NCBI RefSeq assembly: GCF_900100295.1
Contig: NZ_FNEV01000008.1
Location: 117,904 to 181,903 of the forward strand
DNA length: 64,000 bases
Source: Salimicrobium halophilum
GTDB taxonomy: Bacteria > Bacillota > Bacilli > Bacillales > Halobacillaceae
Direction of reading: 5' to 3'
Shown: positions 42,606 through 51,692 of the stretch, in pieces
Numbering within the stretch: position 1 is the stretch's first letter
Layout of the letters: each line of letters opens with the position of its first letter
Program-made: the position numbers and the translations under genes
Notes under the pieces: generated by a model
Databases searched by the model: none
Seen by the model: only the letters and a program-made list of their open reading frames with translations
What the model was told of the DNA's origin: nothing

Positions 42606-44347
42606 GTTACACGGAACATTTGACAAGATATACGACTCACTTCATCGATCAGCTGGCTGTGTCAGGAGTGAAGCATGCGGTCATTTCTCCCGGCTCACGC
42701 TCTACGCCGCTTGCTGTGACGATGGCAGAATACGATGGAATCAGGCACTGGGTCCAGCTGGATGAACGATCAGCTGGATTTTTTGCCGTCGGACTGGCTA
42801 AGGAAAAGCAGGAGCCGGTCGCACTGATCTGTACGTCCGGAACGGCTGCTGCCAATTACTTTCCTGCCGTTATTGAAGCCTATTACAGCAGAGTACCTCT
42901 GATTGTCCTGACTGCCGATCGCCCCCACGAATTGCGTGACGTCGGAGCGCCTCAGGCCATCGACCAGATTCACATGTATGGGGACTATGCGAAATGGTTT
43001 CACGATATGCTCATTCCTGAAGAGAATAGAGAGCTGTATGCCAGAAAACAGGCAGCCCGCTCTGTAGAAGAAGCTTTACGGGGGCACGCAGGCCCGGTAC
43101 AGGTGAACTTTCCTTTCCGCGAACCGCTTATGCCCGACTTTACTTTAGAGGGACTGTGGCGGGGAGATACGGTTTTTCCAGAGCCGAAGAGAGGCGTCCG
43201 CATGCTTCAGGAGGCTGAGCTCACTGATTATGCAACCCGATTCAGCGGTGAAGAAAAGGGTCTTATCGTATGTGGACCCCAGACAGATCCGCATGCTGCA
43301 GAATGGATTGCAAAACTTGGAGAGAAGTTGGGTGCGCCTGTATTCGCCGATCCGTTATCCCAAATGCGCGCCGGGAGTTTTTCGAAAACGAATGTCATTA
43401 CGCATTACGATTCTCTTTTTCGTTCTGAACGCTTCGGTGATTGGTTGGAGGATGTGGATTATGTGATCCGCTTCGGCGCTATGCCCGTCTCTAAAGCCTA
43501 CCTGAAGTGGGTTCAGCGCACAGAAGACACAGATATGTATGTCGTCGACAGTGACGTAAGTTCCCGCGAACCTGCAGGGGTATCTACGGAATTCATATGG
43601 GCGGATCCTCTATCATTCTGTAAGGACCTCCTCCCTCTGGTGGAAAGCGGAAGCGACACTTTTCTTGAGAATATGAAAGAACTGGACAGCGAAGCAGCAG
43701 AAGTCATGCTGGAGAAGGGAAAAGACGAATTGTATGAAGGGGAAGCGGTACATGAAGTTTCAGGCTTGCTTGACCCTGGGTCTCTTCTATTTGTCGGAAA
43801 CAGTATGCCGATCCGGGATGTCGATACATTCTTCCCGGCGGTGGATAAGGATATTTCCATATTCGCGAATCGAGGAGCGAATGGCATTGACGGTGTCACT
43901 TCGACAGCGGCAGGTCTCGCCGCAGGAGGTCGCAGAGTGACTCTTCTCACCGGGGACGTGTCGTTCTTTCATGACATGAACGGCCTGCATGCTGTTAAAC
44001 GGTATGGTCTGGATTTGACGATTGTTCTTTTCAATAACAACGGAGGAGGAATCTTTTCCTATCTTCCTCAAGCCAGTCATCCTGAGCACTACGAAACGCT
44101 GTTCGGAACTCCCCTGGATATGGACCTTAGTCACGCTGTCCACATGTACAAAGGGACGCACAGAAAAGTCGGGACGAGACAAGAGTTCGTTCAGGCTTTT
44201 CAGGAAGCATCACAGGAAAAGGGTCTATCTGTCGTCGAGGCATTTGTGAGCAGGGAGACGCACGTAGCTTATCACCGGAATAAATGGACACTGTTGGACG
44301 AAAAAGTACGGGACAAGGTGGGAAACGATGAATCTCACAGTGAATGA
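42602..44347 (+). CDS. menD: SEPHCHC synthase MenD
   Basis: A 581-residue thiamine-diphosphate enzyme that joins 2-oxoglutarate-derived succinic semialdehyde to isochorismate, yielding SEPHCHC. N-terminal VISPGSRSTPLA and the catalytic Glu region DERSAGFFAVG are present. The ThDP-Mg motif is GDVSFFHDMNGLH through LFNNNGGGIFS. It overlaps menF by 4 and menH by 20 bases, so the operon is tightly coupled. Confidence 0.97.
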   Translation: MSYTEHLTRYTTHFIDQLAVSGVKHAVISPGSRSTPLAVTMAEYDGIRHWVQLDERSAGFFAVGLAKEKQEPVALICTSGTAAANYFPAVIEAYYSRVPLIVLTADRPHELRDVGAPQAIDQIHMYGDYAKWFHDMLIPEENRELYARKQAARSVEEALRGHAGPVQVNFPFREPLMPDFTLEGLWRGDTVFPEPKRGVRMLQEAELTDYATRFSGEEKGLIVCGPQTDPHAAEWIAKLGEKLGAPVFADPLSQMRAGSFSKTNVITHYDSLFRSERFGDWLEDVDYVIRFGAMPVSKAYLKWVQRTEDTDMYVVDSDVSSREPAGVSTEFIWADPLSFCKDLLPLVESGSDTFLENMKELDSEAAEVMLEKGKDELYEGEAVHEVSGLLDPGSLLFVGNSMPIRDVDTFFPAVDKDISIFANRGANGIDGVTSTAAGLAAGGRRVTLLTGDVSFFHDMNGLHAVKRYGLDLTIVLFNNNGGGIFSYLPQASHPEHYETLFGTPLDMDLSHAVHMYKGTHRKVGTRQEFVQAFQEASQEKGLSVVEAFVSRETHVAYHRNKWTLLDEKVRDKVGNDESHSE

Positions 44348-45119
44348 TCGGACATATTGGGTAGAGGATGAGGGCTCGGGACCACCGCTCCTTTTTCTTC
44401 ATGGGTTCACCGGAAGTACGAACATATGGGAAGAAGTGAAGGGCCATCTCCCTGGGTTCCGTATGATAAGGGTGGACTTGCCGGGCCACGGCAAAACGGG
44501 AGATATCGGAGTCCTATCTATGGAAGAAGTAGCCTGTGATCTGAAAGCGATGCTCCAGGAGTTGAACATAGAAAGACTCTCTGTCGCCGGCTATTCGATG
44601 GGAGGGAGGACGGCTCTGTTTTTCGCTTCCATGTATCCGGACATGGTAGACAGACTTATACTCGAGAGTGCCTCCCCCGGGCTTCGAACTGTGGAAGAAA
44701 GAAAGGAACGGATACGGAAAGATCGCAATGTCATCGATCTCTTGGAGAATCATGGCATAGAAGCTTTTACCGATAAGTGGGAAGAGTTGCCTCTATTTGA
44801 GTCCATCAAAGAATTGCCTGCTTCCCGCCGACATTCTCTTCGCAAAGAACGGCTCGCTAATGATGGAAGTGGACTGATCGCTTCTCTCGAGGGGATGGGG
44901 ACAGGGGTTCAACCTTCTCTTTGGGATGATCTGAAGACTCTTGATAAGCCCGTATGCCTTATAGCGGGGGAGAAAGATGCCAAATATAAGAAGTTGAATG
45001 AAGAGATGGCAGAGATATTTCCACAAGCACAGTTGCACCTCGTGAAGAATGCCGGACATATTCCGCATTTAGAAAAACCGGACATTTTCTCTGAAATCGT
45101 TCGGCAATTCATGATATAA
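44328..45119 (+). CDS. menH: SHCHC synthase MenH
   Basis: A 263-residue alpha/beta hydrolase that eliminates pyruvate from SEPHCHC to give SHCHC. It has the oxyanion-hole HGFTGST, the nucleophile elbow GYSMGGRTAL with serine, an Asp in the GEKDAKY region and the catalytic His in NAGHIPHLEKP. It begins inside menD (20-base overlap) and ends 48 bases before menB. Operon position separates it from general hydrolases. Confidence 0.94.
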   Translation: MNLTVNDRTYWVEDEGSGPPLLFLHGFTGSTNIWEEVKGHLPGFRMIRVDLPGHGKTGDIGVLSMEEVACDLKAMLQELNIERLSVAGYSMGGRTALFFASMYPDMVDRLILESASPGLRTVEERKERIRKDRNVIDLLENHGIEAFTDKWEELPLFESIKELPASRRHSLRKERLANDGSGLIASLEGMGTGVQPSLWDDLKTLDKPVCLIAGEKDAKYKKLNEEMAEIFPQAQLHLVKNAGHIPHLEKPDIFSEIVRQFMI

Positions 45120-45167
45120 TTCCCTAGGAAGTGTTAATTAAGAGTTACATATAAAGGAGGACGTTTC

Positions 45168-45986
45168 ATGTCTGTAGAATGGGTTCAGCAACATGAATAT
45201 GAAGAAATTCTATATGAGACTTACGGAGGGGTCGCCAAAATCACGATCAATCGCCCGGAAGTCCGCAATGCTTTCACACCACTTACGGTTCGTGAATTGA
45301 TCGATGCATTCACACGTGCCCGTGACAATTCCAATGTAGGAGTCATCGTTCTTGCCGGTGCCGGAGATGATGCATTCTGTGCCGGGGGAGACCAGAGAGT
45401 ACGAGGCCACGGCGGCTATGTAGGGACAGATGAAGTGCCACGTCTAAACGTGCTCGATCTTCAACGTCTGATCCGTGTCATTCCGAAGCCTGTCGTTGCG
45501 ATGGTATCCGGTTATGCCATCGGTGGCGGTCACGTCCTGCACGTCGTCTGCGACTTGACGATTGCGGCGGACAACGCTGTATTCGGTCAGACAGGCCCGA
45601 AAGTCGGAAGCTTTGATGCCGGATATGGTGCGGGACTGCTCGCACGTATCGTCGGTCATAAGAAAGCCCGTGAAATCTGGTACTTGTGCCGCCAGTACTC
45701 TGCTAAAGAAGCGGAGGATATGGGTCTCGTCAATACGGTCGTACCTGTAGATCGTCTGGAAGAAGAGACACTTCAATGGTGTAAAGAGATGCTCGAGAAG
45801 TCTCCGACTGCTCTGCGGTTCCTCAAAGCTTCTTTCAACGCAGATACAGACGGTCTTGCCGGTCTTCAGCAAATGGGTGGAGACGCTACGCTATTGTACT
45901 ATACAACGGAGGAAGCGAAAGAAGGAAGAGATGCGTTCAAGGAAAAACGCAAACCTGACTTCGATCAGTTCCCGCGTTTCCCATAA
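45168..45986 (+). CDS. menB: 1,4-dihydroxy-2-naphthoyl-CoA synthase MenB
   Basis: A 272-residue crotonase-fold enzyme that cyclises o-succinylbenzoyl-CoA to DHNA-CoA. It shows [14 protein letters not shown], the [10 protein letters not shown] oxyanion loop, [25 protein letters not shown] and the [12 protein letters not shown] segment with the catalytic Asp and Tyr. AAAGGAGG lies 7 bases upstream. A terminator-like hairpin follows, before menE. Confidence 0.97.
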   Translation: MSVEWVQQHEYEEILYETYGGVAKITINRPEVRNAFTPLTVRELIDAFTRARDNSNVGVIVLAGAGDDAFCAGGDQRVRGHGGYVGTDEVPRLNVLDLQRLIRVIPKPVVAMVSGYAIGGGHVLHVVCDLTIAADNAVFGQTGPKVGSFDAGYGAGLLARIVGHKKAREIWYLCRQYSAKEAEDMGLVNTVVPVDRLEEETLQWCKEMLEKSPTALRFLKASFNADTDGLAGLQQMGGDATLLYYTTEEAKEGRDAFKEKRKPDFDQFPRFP

Positions 45987-45997
45987 GTCGAGAAGGA

Positions 45998-46029
45998 AGG
46001 AGCGTCTGAATACAGGCGCTCTTTTGTTT
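45998..46029 (+). terminator. internal terminator-like hairpin between menB and menE
   Basis: GAGCGTCTG and CAGGCGCTC pair, followed by TTTTGTTTG. The U run is interrupted, so it may reduce rather than stop transcription into menEC. Confidence 0.6.
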
Positions 46030-46107
46030 GTACAGGCAGTGCAAGTGAAAGAGCGCAGGTATGAAAGAATGCCCAGTAATTTCAAATGATAGAGAGGAGA
46101 CTTTTCC

Positions 46108-47556
46108 ATGACAGTCATGCCGCATTGGTTAAGCAAGCAGTCGTTTCTTCAGCCGGACAAGTCGGCTGTCGAATACAAGGATGGATCGTTCGTTACGTTT
46201 CGAGAATTGGAAAGGAGAAGCAAAGAGATGGCAGGCGTTCTCTACAACATGGGAGTGAGGGAGAAGGATCATGTCGCCATACTCTCCCCGAATGATCCAT
46301 CTTTTATGGAAATCGTCTATGGACTCAGTTACCTCGGAGCGAGAGTCGTACTTCTGAATGTACGTCTCACATCTCAGGAGCTCCTTTATCAGGTGAATGA
46401 TGCAGAGGCGAGCCTCCTCCTTTTTGAACCTTCCCAGTCGGACAAGGTGGAGAGCCTTCGGGAAGAACTGCAAGTCGTTTCCTTTTCAGATCTTGAGGGA
46501 AAGGCGACTGTTCCTGGTTTGAAAGAAGAGATCGACCTGGATGAAGTATTCACGATGATGTACACCTCCGGGACGACGGGAAATCCGAAAGCGGTTCTGC
46601 ATACATACGGGAATCACTGGTTCAGTGCCATCAGTTCCGCCCTGAATCTCGGTCTTACCCAGGATGATAAGTGGTTGCTCAATCTTCCGGTTTTTCATAT
46701 AAGCGGATTCTCGACCCTTATGAAAAATGTCATTTATGGTATGACTATCGAATTCCATGAATCCTTTGAGGAAGATGAAGTTCTGCGTAGCATGAAAGAA
46801 CGGGGAGTTACGATGATTTCCGGTGTTTCCGTTATGCTGGAGCGGTTAATCGATGTGGTCGCCAAAGAGGATATCCCGTCTTCTTTTCGCTGCTTTCTGC
46901 TCGGGGGGGGACCGGCGACGAAACATTTATTAGAACGGGCGCAGGATAAGAATATTCCTGTATTCCAGACCTACGGCATGACGGAGACGACTTCTCAGAT
47001 TGCAACATTAGCACCTCAGGACGCTGTTCGGAAGCTCGGGTCTGCAGGTAAGGCGTTAGCTACAGCATCTTTGTACATTGAAGCAGAGAAAGGGTACGTC
47101 GGAGAAATCATGGTAGCCGGACCTATGGTATCAGAAGGCTATTATAAAAAAGAACGGCGACAGGGACGCTTTTTCGCTACGGGGGACATGGGATATCTCG
47201 ATGAAGAAGGATTCTTATACGTATCCGGCCGTAAAAAGGAAATGATCATCTCAGGGGGAGAAAATATTTACCCTGCTGAAATCGAGAACGTGCTTGCCGG
47301 TGTAGAAGGAGTGGAAGAAATCGCGGTTGCAGGAGTGAGCGATGAAACGTGGGGAGAAGTCCCGGCTGCTTTTGTTTCCGGAAGAAACGTGAAGCGGGAG
47401 GCGATCATCTCCCGCTGTAAACACGGATTGGCCCGTTATAAGCACCCTGCCTATATCTTCCGGGTACCCCAACTGCCGAGAAACGCCTCCAATAAAGTAT
47501 TGAAACGAAGATTAGTGGAAATGGTCGAAGCAGGTGATCTGGATGAACTTGAGTGA
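46108..47556 (+). CDS. menE: o-succinylbenzoate-CoA ligase MenE
   Basis: A 482-residue acyl-CoA synthetase of the ANL superfamily that activates o-succinylbenzoate with ATP and CoA. The AMP-binding P-loop is MMYTSGTTGNPKAVLHT, the A5 motif is TYGMTETTSQIA, the A7 hinge is FFATGDMGYLDEEGFLYVSGRKKEMIISGGENIYP, of which only parts are cited as core, and the C-terminal catalytic lysine is in RNASNKVLKRR. The ATG has AGAGGAGA at 8 bases. It overlaps menC by 14 bases. Confidence 0.96.
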   Translation: MTVMPHWLSKQSFLQPDKSAVEYKDGSFVTFRELERRSKEMAGVLYNMGVREKDHVAILSPNDPSFMEIVYGLSYLGARVVLLNVRLTSQELLYQVNDAEASLLLFEPSQSDKVESLREELQVVSFSDLEGKATVPGLKEEIDLDEVFTMMYTSGTTGNPKAVLHTYGNHWFSAISSALNLGLTQDDKWLLNLPVFHISGFSTLMKNVIYGMTIEFHESFEEDEVLRSMKERGVTMISGVSVMLERLIDVVAKEDIPSSFRCFLLGGGPATKHLLERAQDKNIPVFQTYGMTETTSQIATLAPQDAVRKLGSAGKALATASLYIEAEKGYVGEIMVAGPMVSEGYYKKERRQGRFFATGDMGYLDEEGFLYVSGRKKEMIISGGENIYPAEIENVLAGVEGVEEIAVAGVSDETWGEVPAAFVSGRNVKREAIISRCKHGLARYKHPAYIFRVPQLPRNASNKVLKRRLVEMVEAGDLDELE

Positions 47557-48622
47557 AGCGAACCTCTATCATATTGATGTGCCGATGAAACAGCCGTTCA
47601 CGACTGCTCACGGGAAACTTGAGAGCCGGGAAGTAATCATCGTCGAATTGACGGATGAATCCGGTCGGAAAGGGTATGGAGAGATTTCTGCTTTCTCTTC
47701 TCCCTTTTATACGGGAGAAACGGTGAAAACGGCCTGGCACATTTCACAAACGTACTTGTTGCCTTATATCAATAGGAGAAACTCGCTTTCCCCTTTGTTC
47801 GATACAATCCAGGGGCACCCCATGGCTAAAGCGGGGATAGAGCAGGCCTGGTACGATTTGCTCGCGAAGCAGAACAATGTAAGCCTCTCGGAATTCATAG
47901 GCGGAGACCGGCAAAAAGTGGCTGCCGGTGGTGTTATAAGTCTGTCTGGTGATCCCTCGGAAGAGCTTGATAAGGTGAAAGATGCCGGCTTTCAGCGTGC
48001 GAAAGTGAAAGTGGAAAAAGGCAGGGAACGTGAACAGTTAGCACTTTTAAGAGAGAACGATAAGGATTTTCCGCTCATGATTGACGGAAATGGTGCGTAC
48101 GATTCTATTGATTCTTTTCTCAACCTCGATGATCTGAACCTTCTCATGATTGAACAGCCGTTCCGTCCAGGGGATTTCTATTTGCACCGGATGCTTCAGG
48201 AAAAAATGCAGACCCCGATCTGTCTGGATGAATCGATCAGAAGTTACGCCGATGCTGAGCAGGCATATGCGCTTGCGGCCGCGCAAATCTTCAACATAAA
48301 GATAAGCCGGGTGGGAGGCTGGTCGGAAGCCTTATCGATTCATGAGTTGGCGATGGAAAATGATATTCCTCTCTGGTGCGGAGGAATGGTAGAGACGGGT
48401 ATCGGGAAAGCGCACAGTCTGGCTCTCGCCTCTTTGCCCGGGTTTACGCTTCCGGGAGACTTGTCGGGGTCGGATCGTTATTTCGAGCAGGATATATTGA
48501 AAACTCCTATACGTATGGACCACGGATATATCGATGTTCCGCAAGGCATAGGTATAGGAGTAGAACCGGACATGGAAGTTATATCCAGGATGGAGCTGGA
48601 TCGATATACTTTTACATATTGA
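47543..48622 (+). CDS. menC: o-succinylbenzoate synthase MenC
   Basis: A 359-residue enolase-superfamily enzyme that dehydrates SHCHC to o-succinylbenzoate. The barrel lysine pair is in AKVKVEKG, metal ligands are in MIDGNGAYD, IEQPF and CLDESIRS, and the second lysine is in FNIKISRVGG. The ATG at 47543 follows AGGTGATC; a GTG three codons earlier is less likely. Its TGA forms part of the Fur box of the next gene. Confidence 0.95.
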   Translation: MNLSEANLYHIDVPMKQPFTTAHGKLESREVIIVELTDESGRKGYGEISAFSSPFYTGETVKTAWHISQTYLLPYINRRNSLSPLFDTIQGHPMAKAGIEQAWYDLLAKQNNVSLSEFIGGDRQKVAAGGVISLSGDPSEELDKVKDAGFQRAKVKVEKGREREQLALLRENDKDFPLMIDGNGAYDSIDSFLNLDDLNLLMIEQPFRPGDFYLHRMLQEKMQTPICLDESIRSYADAEQAYALAAAQIFNIKISRVGGWSEALSIHELAMENDIPLWCGGMVETGIGKAHSLALASLPGFTLPGDLSGSDRYFEQDILKTPIRMDHGYIDVPQGIGIGVEPDMEVISRMELDRYTFTY

Positions 48623-48634
48623 AAATGATTCTCA
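48620..48634. promoter_or_regulatory. Fur box upstream of the FhuF-like gene
   Basis: TGAAAATGATTCTCA fits the 7-1-7 Fur consensus at 12 of 14 positions and lies just before the -35 of the promoter. Confidence 0.75.
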
Positions 48635-48640
48635 AATTCA

Positions 48641-48669
48641 TTGACAGAAAACTCTTTTCTTTCTAAACT
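48641..48669 (+). promoter_or_regulatory. promoter of the FhuF-like gene
   Basis: TTGACA and TAAACT are separated by 17 bases, next to the Fur box, as expected for iron repression. Confidence 0.75.
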
Positions 48670-48696
48670 TGTAAGTGAACAGAAGAGGTGACGAAC

Positions 48697-49473
48697 ATGA
48701 AGTCAGTAATTACAAGAGACGAAGAGAAATTCCTGAATGAACATTTTCGATATTTCACGGAAGATCATAGAGACGAACCTGTATATGAAAGACTGAATGC
48801 CGAGAGCCTGCTCTCGAGAGATGGTACTGAGAAAGCCTTGAACCATCTTCATATATACCTTGAATCCGAGTCGTTTCTGACAACAGGATCTTTCCTCGGA
48901 AAGCGTTTCGGATACTATGCCATTACAGTACCGATAGTTCTGATGACGCTATTCGATAAATTTCCGGACGTTTCTCCTGCCAATGTGGAGTATGTACGTA
49001 TCGATGAAAATCCGAAGTGGTTTCCGAAATACTACCTGAAAGACAAAACGACGATATCTCCAGAGGAGAATCGAAAAGCTTGGATAGAAGAGAATATGCG
49101 CCAGCTATTCCGTGATCATCTTGCTCCGATTTTCTTCCACATCCACAAGACGACGCGTGTCTCCAAAAAAGTTCTGTGGGAGAATGTCGCGATCTACCTA
49201 TACTGGCTGTACGAAAGGAAATTACCGGAATGGTATGAAGGGGCAGAGTTGGAGCGTCTGAGAGAAGATTTTCGTTTTATTGTGGAGGAGTTGGATGGAG
49301 AGCCTTTCGGAGAGAAGAAGAATCCTTTCACTTATTTTGAATCCCAGCCTGTTCTGCCGACGGGAGCCAGGGAGCGGAAGTGCTGCTGTCTGTCCTATCG
49401 ACTCCATGAAGACAGCACGTTTTGCAAGGTCTGTCCTCACCTGAAGAGGATGGATGAATTAAAAAATTTATAA
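48697..49473 (+). CDS. FhuF-like siderophore-iron reductase
   Basis: A 258-residue protein with the C-terminal FhuF-type iron-sulfur block KCCCLSYRLHEDSTFCKVCP, whose cysteines (C-C ... C-x2-C) bind a [2Fe-2S] cluster. The N-terminal ~200 residues are the IucA/IucC-FhuF-like helical domain. Such proteins reduce ferric siderophores in the cytoplasm to release Fe2+. AGAGGTG precedes the ATG. The Fur box and promoter just upstream agree with iron-starvation control. No siderophore uptake genes lie next to it. Confidence 0.85.
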   Translation: MKSVITRDEEKFLNEHFRYFTEDHRDEPVYERLNAESLLSRDGTEKALNHLHIYLESESFLTTGSFLGKRFGYYAITVPIVLMTLFDKFPDVSPANVEYVRIDENPKWFPKYYLKDKTTISPEENRKAWIEENMRQLFRDHLAPIFFHIHKTTRVSKKVLWENVAIYLYWLYERKLPEWYEGAELERLREDFRFIVEELDGEPFGEKKNPFTYFESQPVLPTGARERKCCCLSYRLHEDSTFCKVCPHLKRMDELKNL

Positions 49474-49568
49474 TTTATTATAATGAACGGTATATTTTTA
49501 CTGAAAATAAGGTATAATGAAGATACGGTAAGACTTAAGATTGTCTGTAATTTTTATTTCCTTATGGA

Positions 49569-49600
49569 GGGACGCTTTCGAAAAGCGTTCCTTTTTTTTG
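49569..49600 (+). terminator. strong intrinsic terminator
   Basis: GGGACGCTTT and AAAGCGTTCC pair, followed by eight T. It ends the FhuF-like transcript. A TATAAT at 49513 might also start a short RNA that ends here. Confidence 0.88.
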
Positions 49601-49651
49601 TTCATAATACCGCTCCGGCTGTGCATTCTAAGAGAAAAGGAGTGTGGTCGA

Positions 49652-49963
49652 ATGGAGCGTAAAAAGTATTTCGTAAATATGGGGACAAGGGAAATTTCAG
49701 TGAACCATGATGCTAACAATGATGACTTCGTTATTCATGCAACGGAAGAGGAAGTGCTAGAGCTGAGGGAGATGTTCGATGAAATGCAGAACGCGGATGA
49801 ACGATCCTTCTTCCGATCTCATATCCCGTTTGTTCCCTATCACAAAGACTTGCCGAACGACGAGTACGATGACCTGATGGAGTGGGCGTTTACGCTGGTG
49901 CATGACTTAGGAGATGAAGAAACAAAATCGACGATCGAAGGTATGGGTGTGTTAAAAAAATAG
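49652..49963 (+). CDS. conserved hypothetical protein
   Basis: A 103-residue acidic cytoplasmic protein beginning MERKKYFVNMGTREIS, with a beta-hairpin-like start and a helical middle (EEEVLELREMFDEMQNADERSFFRSH). No catalytic motif or membrane segment was recognised. AAAAGGAGTG lies 10 bases before the ATG; the longer frame from 49541 runs across the previous terminator and is rejected. It has its own terminator. I cannot assign a family. Confidence 0.75.
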   Translation: MERKKYFVNMGTREISVNHDANNDDFVIHATEEEVLELREMFDEMQNADERSFFRSHIPFVPYHKDLPNDEYDDLMEWAFTLVHDLGDEETKSTIEGMGVLKK

Positions 49964-49985
49964 GCGGAATTCCGCCTGTTTTTTG
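49962..49985 (+). terminator. intrinsic terminator
   Basis: The perfect palindrome AGGCGGAATTCCGCCT is followed by G and six T. Confidence 0.85.
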
Positions 49986-50017
49986 AATTCAGCTGATAAC
50001 TATCGCTGAGCTTACTA

Positions 50018-50090
50018 ACAGAAAGTGGCCATCCCTTTTCCGGATCAGTAATCCGAAATCAGGAATGACCACTTCTGTTTATTCAGTTGA
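50018..50090. repeat. long imperfect inverted repeat
   Basis: AACAGAAAGTGGCCATCCC and the complementary GGAATGACCACTTCTGTT enclose an inner CCGGAT/ATCCGAAA stem. The 73-base hairpin lies between convergent genes. It may be a repeat element or a second terminator. Confidence 0.5.
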
Positions 50091-50105
50091 CGGTAGTTTC
50101 CTTTT

Positions 50106-50957
50106 TTATTGCGCAGGCATTTCCGGAATTTCCATTTCTTTAGCGTTGTTCACCACATCGTCGGGTACGCTCAATTCAGAAATTTCGTTGTAATCGGAGT
50201 AAGTGATCTTCGTGTCCTGCACAAGGTTGATGGTCTGTCCTTGTTCTTCAACGGTAATATCCATTTTCATATCCACAGTTTCCGGATAGTACGTTTCTTT
50301 GTTCAGAGTGAAGGTGATATCGGTACTGTTGATGGTCGTATTCTTCATCATGTCTTCTGTCAACATCTCTGTCCCTGCTTCTTCCATGACTTTCTGCATA
50401 AGTGACTCCATTTCTTCCCCTGTAGCGGAGACACTCATTTTATAATGGTCTTCCGATTCTTCAAGAGAGAAATCTGAGATGTGTTCTTTGAACATATCCA
50501 GTTGAGAACCCGGAGCCTGTTGTTCAGCAGGAACAGAAGTATTCAGTTGCTCCTGGAGGACTTCAGGGGCTTTGACCCATTCTCCGCCCATCGGGTTGGT
50601 CATATACATCGCATCTTCTGTCACGTATTGTTCCATCGTCTGTGCTGGAATCTCAGGCATTTCTTCTCCCATCATCGTTTCCATATCGATGGACTGATGA
50701 AGGATAAGAGGGTCGAATTGCATTTCTCCCGAAGAGGAAACGTCCATACTCATATTTCCTCCCGGCAATCCTTCCGTATCCCCTTCAGTAGTGATCTCCT
50801 GGGACATTTCCATCTCCATGGCCACGCTTTCGATGGAGTCACTTGCCTTTTCGGCCTGCTTGAAGATTTCGGAAGCGTCCTCTCCTTCGGCTGTTCCGCA
50901 AGCGGCAAGGATCATGGATAGAAAAAGTACAGTGAGTGCTTTTTTCCAATGGTTCAT
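50106..50957 (-). CDS. DUF6612-type lipoprotein
   Basis: A 283-residue secreted lipoprotein. The signal peptide starts MNHWKKALTVLFL and ends in the lipobox LAAC, with the modified cysteine at about residue 20. The mature part is acidic, methionine-rich and beta-structured, with the DYNEISELSVPDDVV ending seen in the YhaP/LolA-like DUF6612 lipoproteins of Bacilli. It is probably anchored outside the membrane; its role is unknown. The start has GGGGAG upstream; a longer frame to 51041 would spoil the signal peptide. Confidence 0.8.
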   Translation of the reverse strand: MNHWKKALTVLFLSMILAACGTAEGEDASEIFKQAEKASDSIESVAMEMEMSQEITTEGDTEGLPGGNMSMDVSSSGEMQFDPLILHQSIDMETMMGEEMPEIPAQTMEQYVTEDAMYMTNPMGGEWVKAPEVLQEQLNTSVPAEQQAPGSQLDMFKEHISDFSLEESEDHYKMSVSATGEEMESLMQKVMEEAGTEMLTEDMMKNTTINSTDITFTLNKETYYPETVDMKMDITVEEQGQTINLVQDTKITYSDYNEISELSVPDDVVNNAKEMEIPEMPAQ

Positions 50958-51096
50958 TATAATCTCCCCTTTTTTCATTTCTACTTTCTTTACGCTTACG
51001 AACAAAAAAAGTTTCAGGAAATTCCAGAATTTTATTTTCAAAATGAAGGTCAGATGTTCGTTTTTGAATTATCACTCGGAAAAAGAGATGGAACGT

Positions 51097-51124
51097 TTGT
51101 AATTTGTCCTTCGTATGATACGAT
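51097..51124 (+). promoter_or_regulatory. promoter of ytkD
   Basis: TTGTAA and TACGAT are separated by 16 bases, 48 bases before the start codon. Confidence 0.45.
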
Positions 51125-51171
51125 TTAAACAGAGAATCAGAAGAGTGTTTGGAAAAGGCAGTTGATAATGT

Positions 51172-51639
51172 ATGAAGCAGTTTTACGATTATTACAATAA
51201 TTTAGTCAGACTATCGTTTGAGGATCACCCGTTCTCTGAGAACCCGAAGCATGTATGGGTTATATGCAGATATCAGGGGAAATGGCTTCTGACAGAGCAT
51301 AAGGAGCGAGGCCGCGAATTCCCCGGAGGTAAAGTCGAAGAAGGGGAGAGTGCTTCTGAAGCTGCCATCCGCGAAGTGAAAGAGGAAACAGGCGCTGTCG
51401 TCGAAAATCTTCGATATGTAGGGCAGTACCACGTGGATGGGAAAGGCGGAACCATCATCAAGAATGTCTACTTTGCTGAAATTGCAAGAATCGATGAAGA
51501 AGAACATTATTTTGAAACGAATGGTCCGGTGGTACTTGAAGAGCTTCCGAATGCGTTACGTCAGCAAAAAGAATACAGCTTCATGATGAAGGATGAAGTG
51601 TTGCCGACTTGTCTTGAAAGGATAGAAGCTGTTTTGTAA
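51172..51639 (+). CDS. ytkD: Nudix hydrolase YtkD (nucleoside triphosphatase)
   Basis: A 155-residue Nudix protein. The Nudix box reads GGKVEEGESASEAAIREVKEE, cited here in parts: GGKVEEGES and REVKEETGA, containing the Mg-binding glutamates. YtkD in B. subtilis is a nucleoside triphosphatase with 8-oxo-dGTPase activity, tied to sporulation and oxidative-damage protection. It is convergent with pckA, as in B. subtilis. The ribosome site is weak (AAGGCAGTTG). Confidence 0.9.
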   Translation: MKQFYDYYNNLVRLSFEDHPFSENPKHVWVICRYQGKWLLTEHKERGREFPGGKVEEGESASEAAIREVKEETGAVVENLRYVGQYHVDGKGGTIIKNVYFAEIARIDEEEHYFETNGPVVLEELPNALRQQKEYSFMMKDEVLPTCLERIEAVL

Positions 51640-51644
51640 AAAGA

Positions 51645-51688
51645 GAAGGAAGAAGTCCCTTGTTTATGAGGGCCTTCTTCCTTTTTGT
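51645..51688. terminator. bidirectional terminator between ytkD and pckA
   Basis: AAGGAAGAAG-TCCCT and AGGG-CCTTCTTCC pair, with A run on the left and T run on the right. Confidence 0.85.
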
Positions 51689-51692
51689 TTGT

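Noticed and set aside
49519..49600. Independent small RNA after the FhuF-like gene
   Set aside because: TATAAT at 49513 has no -35 at proper distance; the hairpin at 49569 is better explained as the terminator of the FhuF-like gene.
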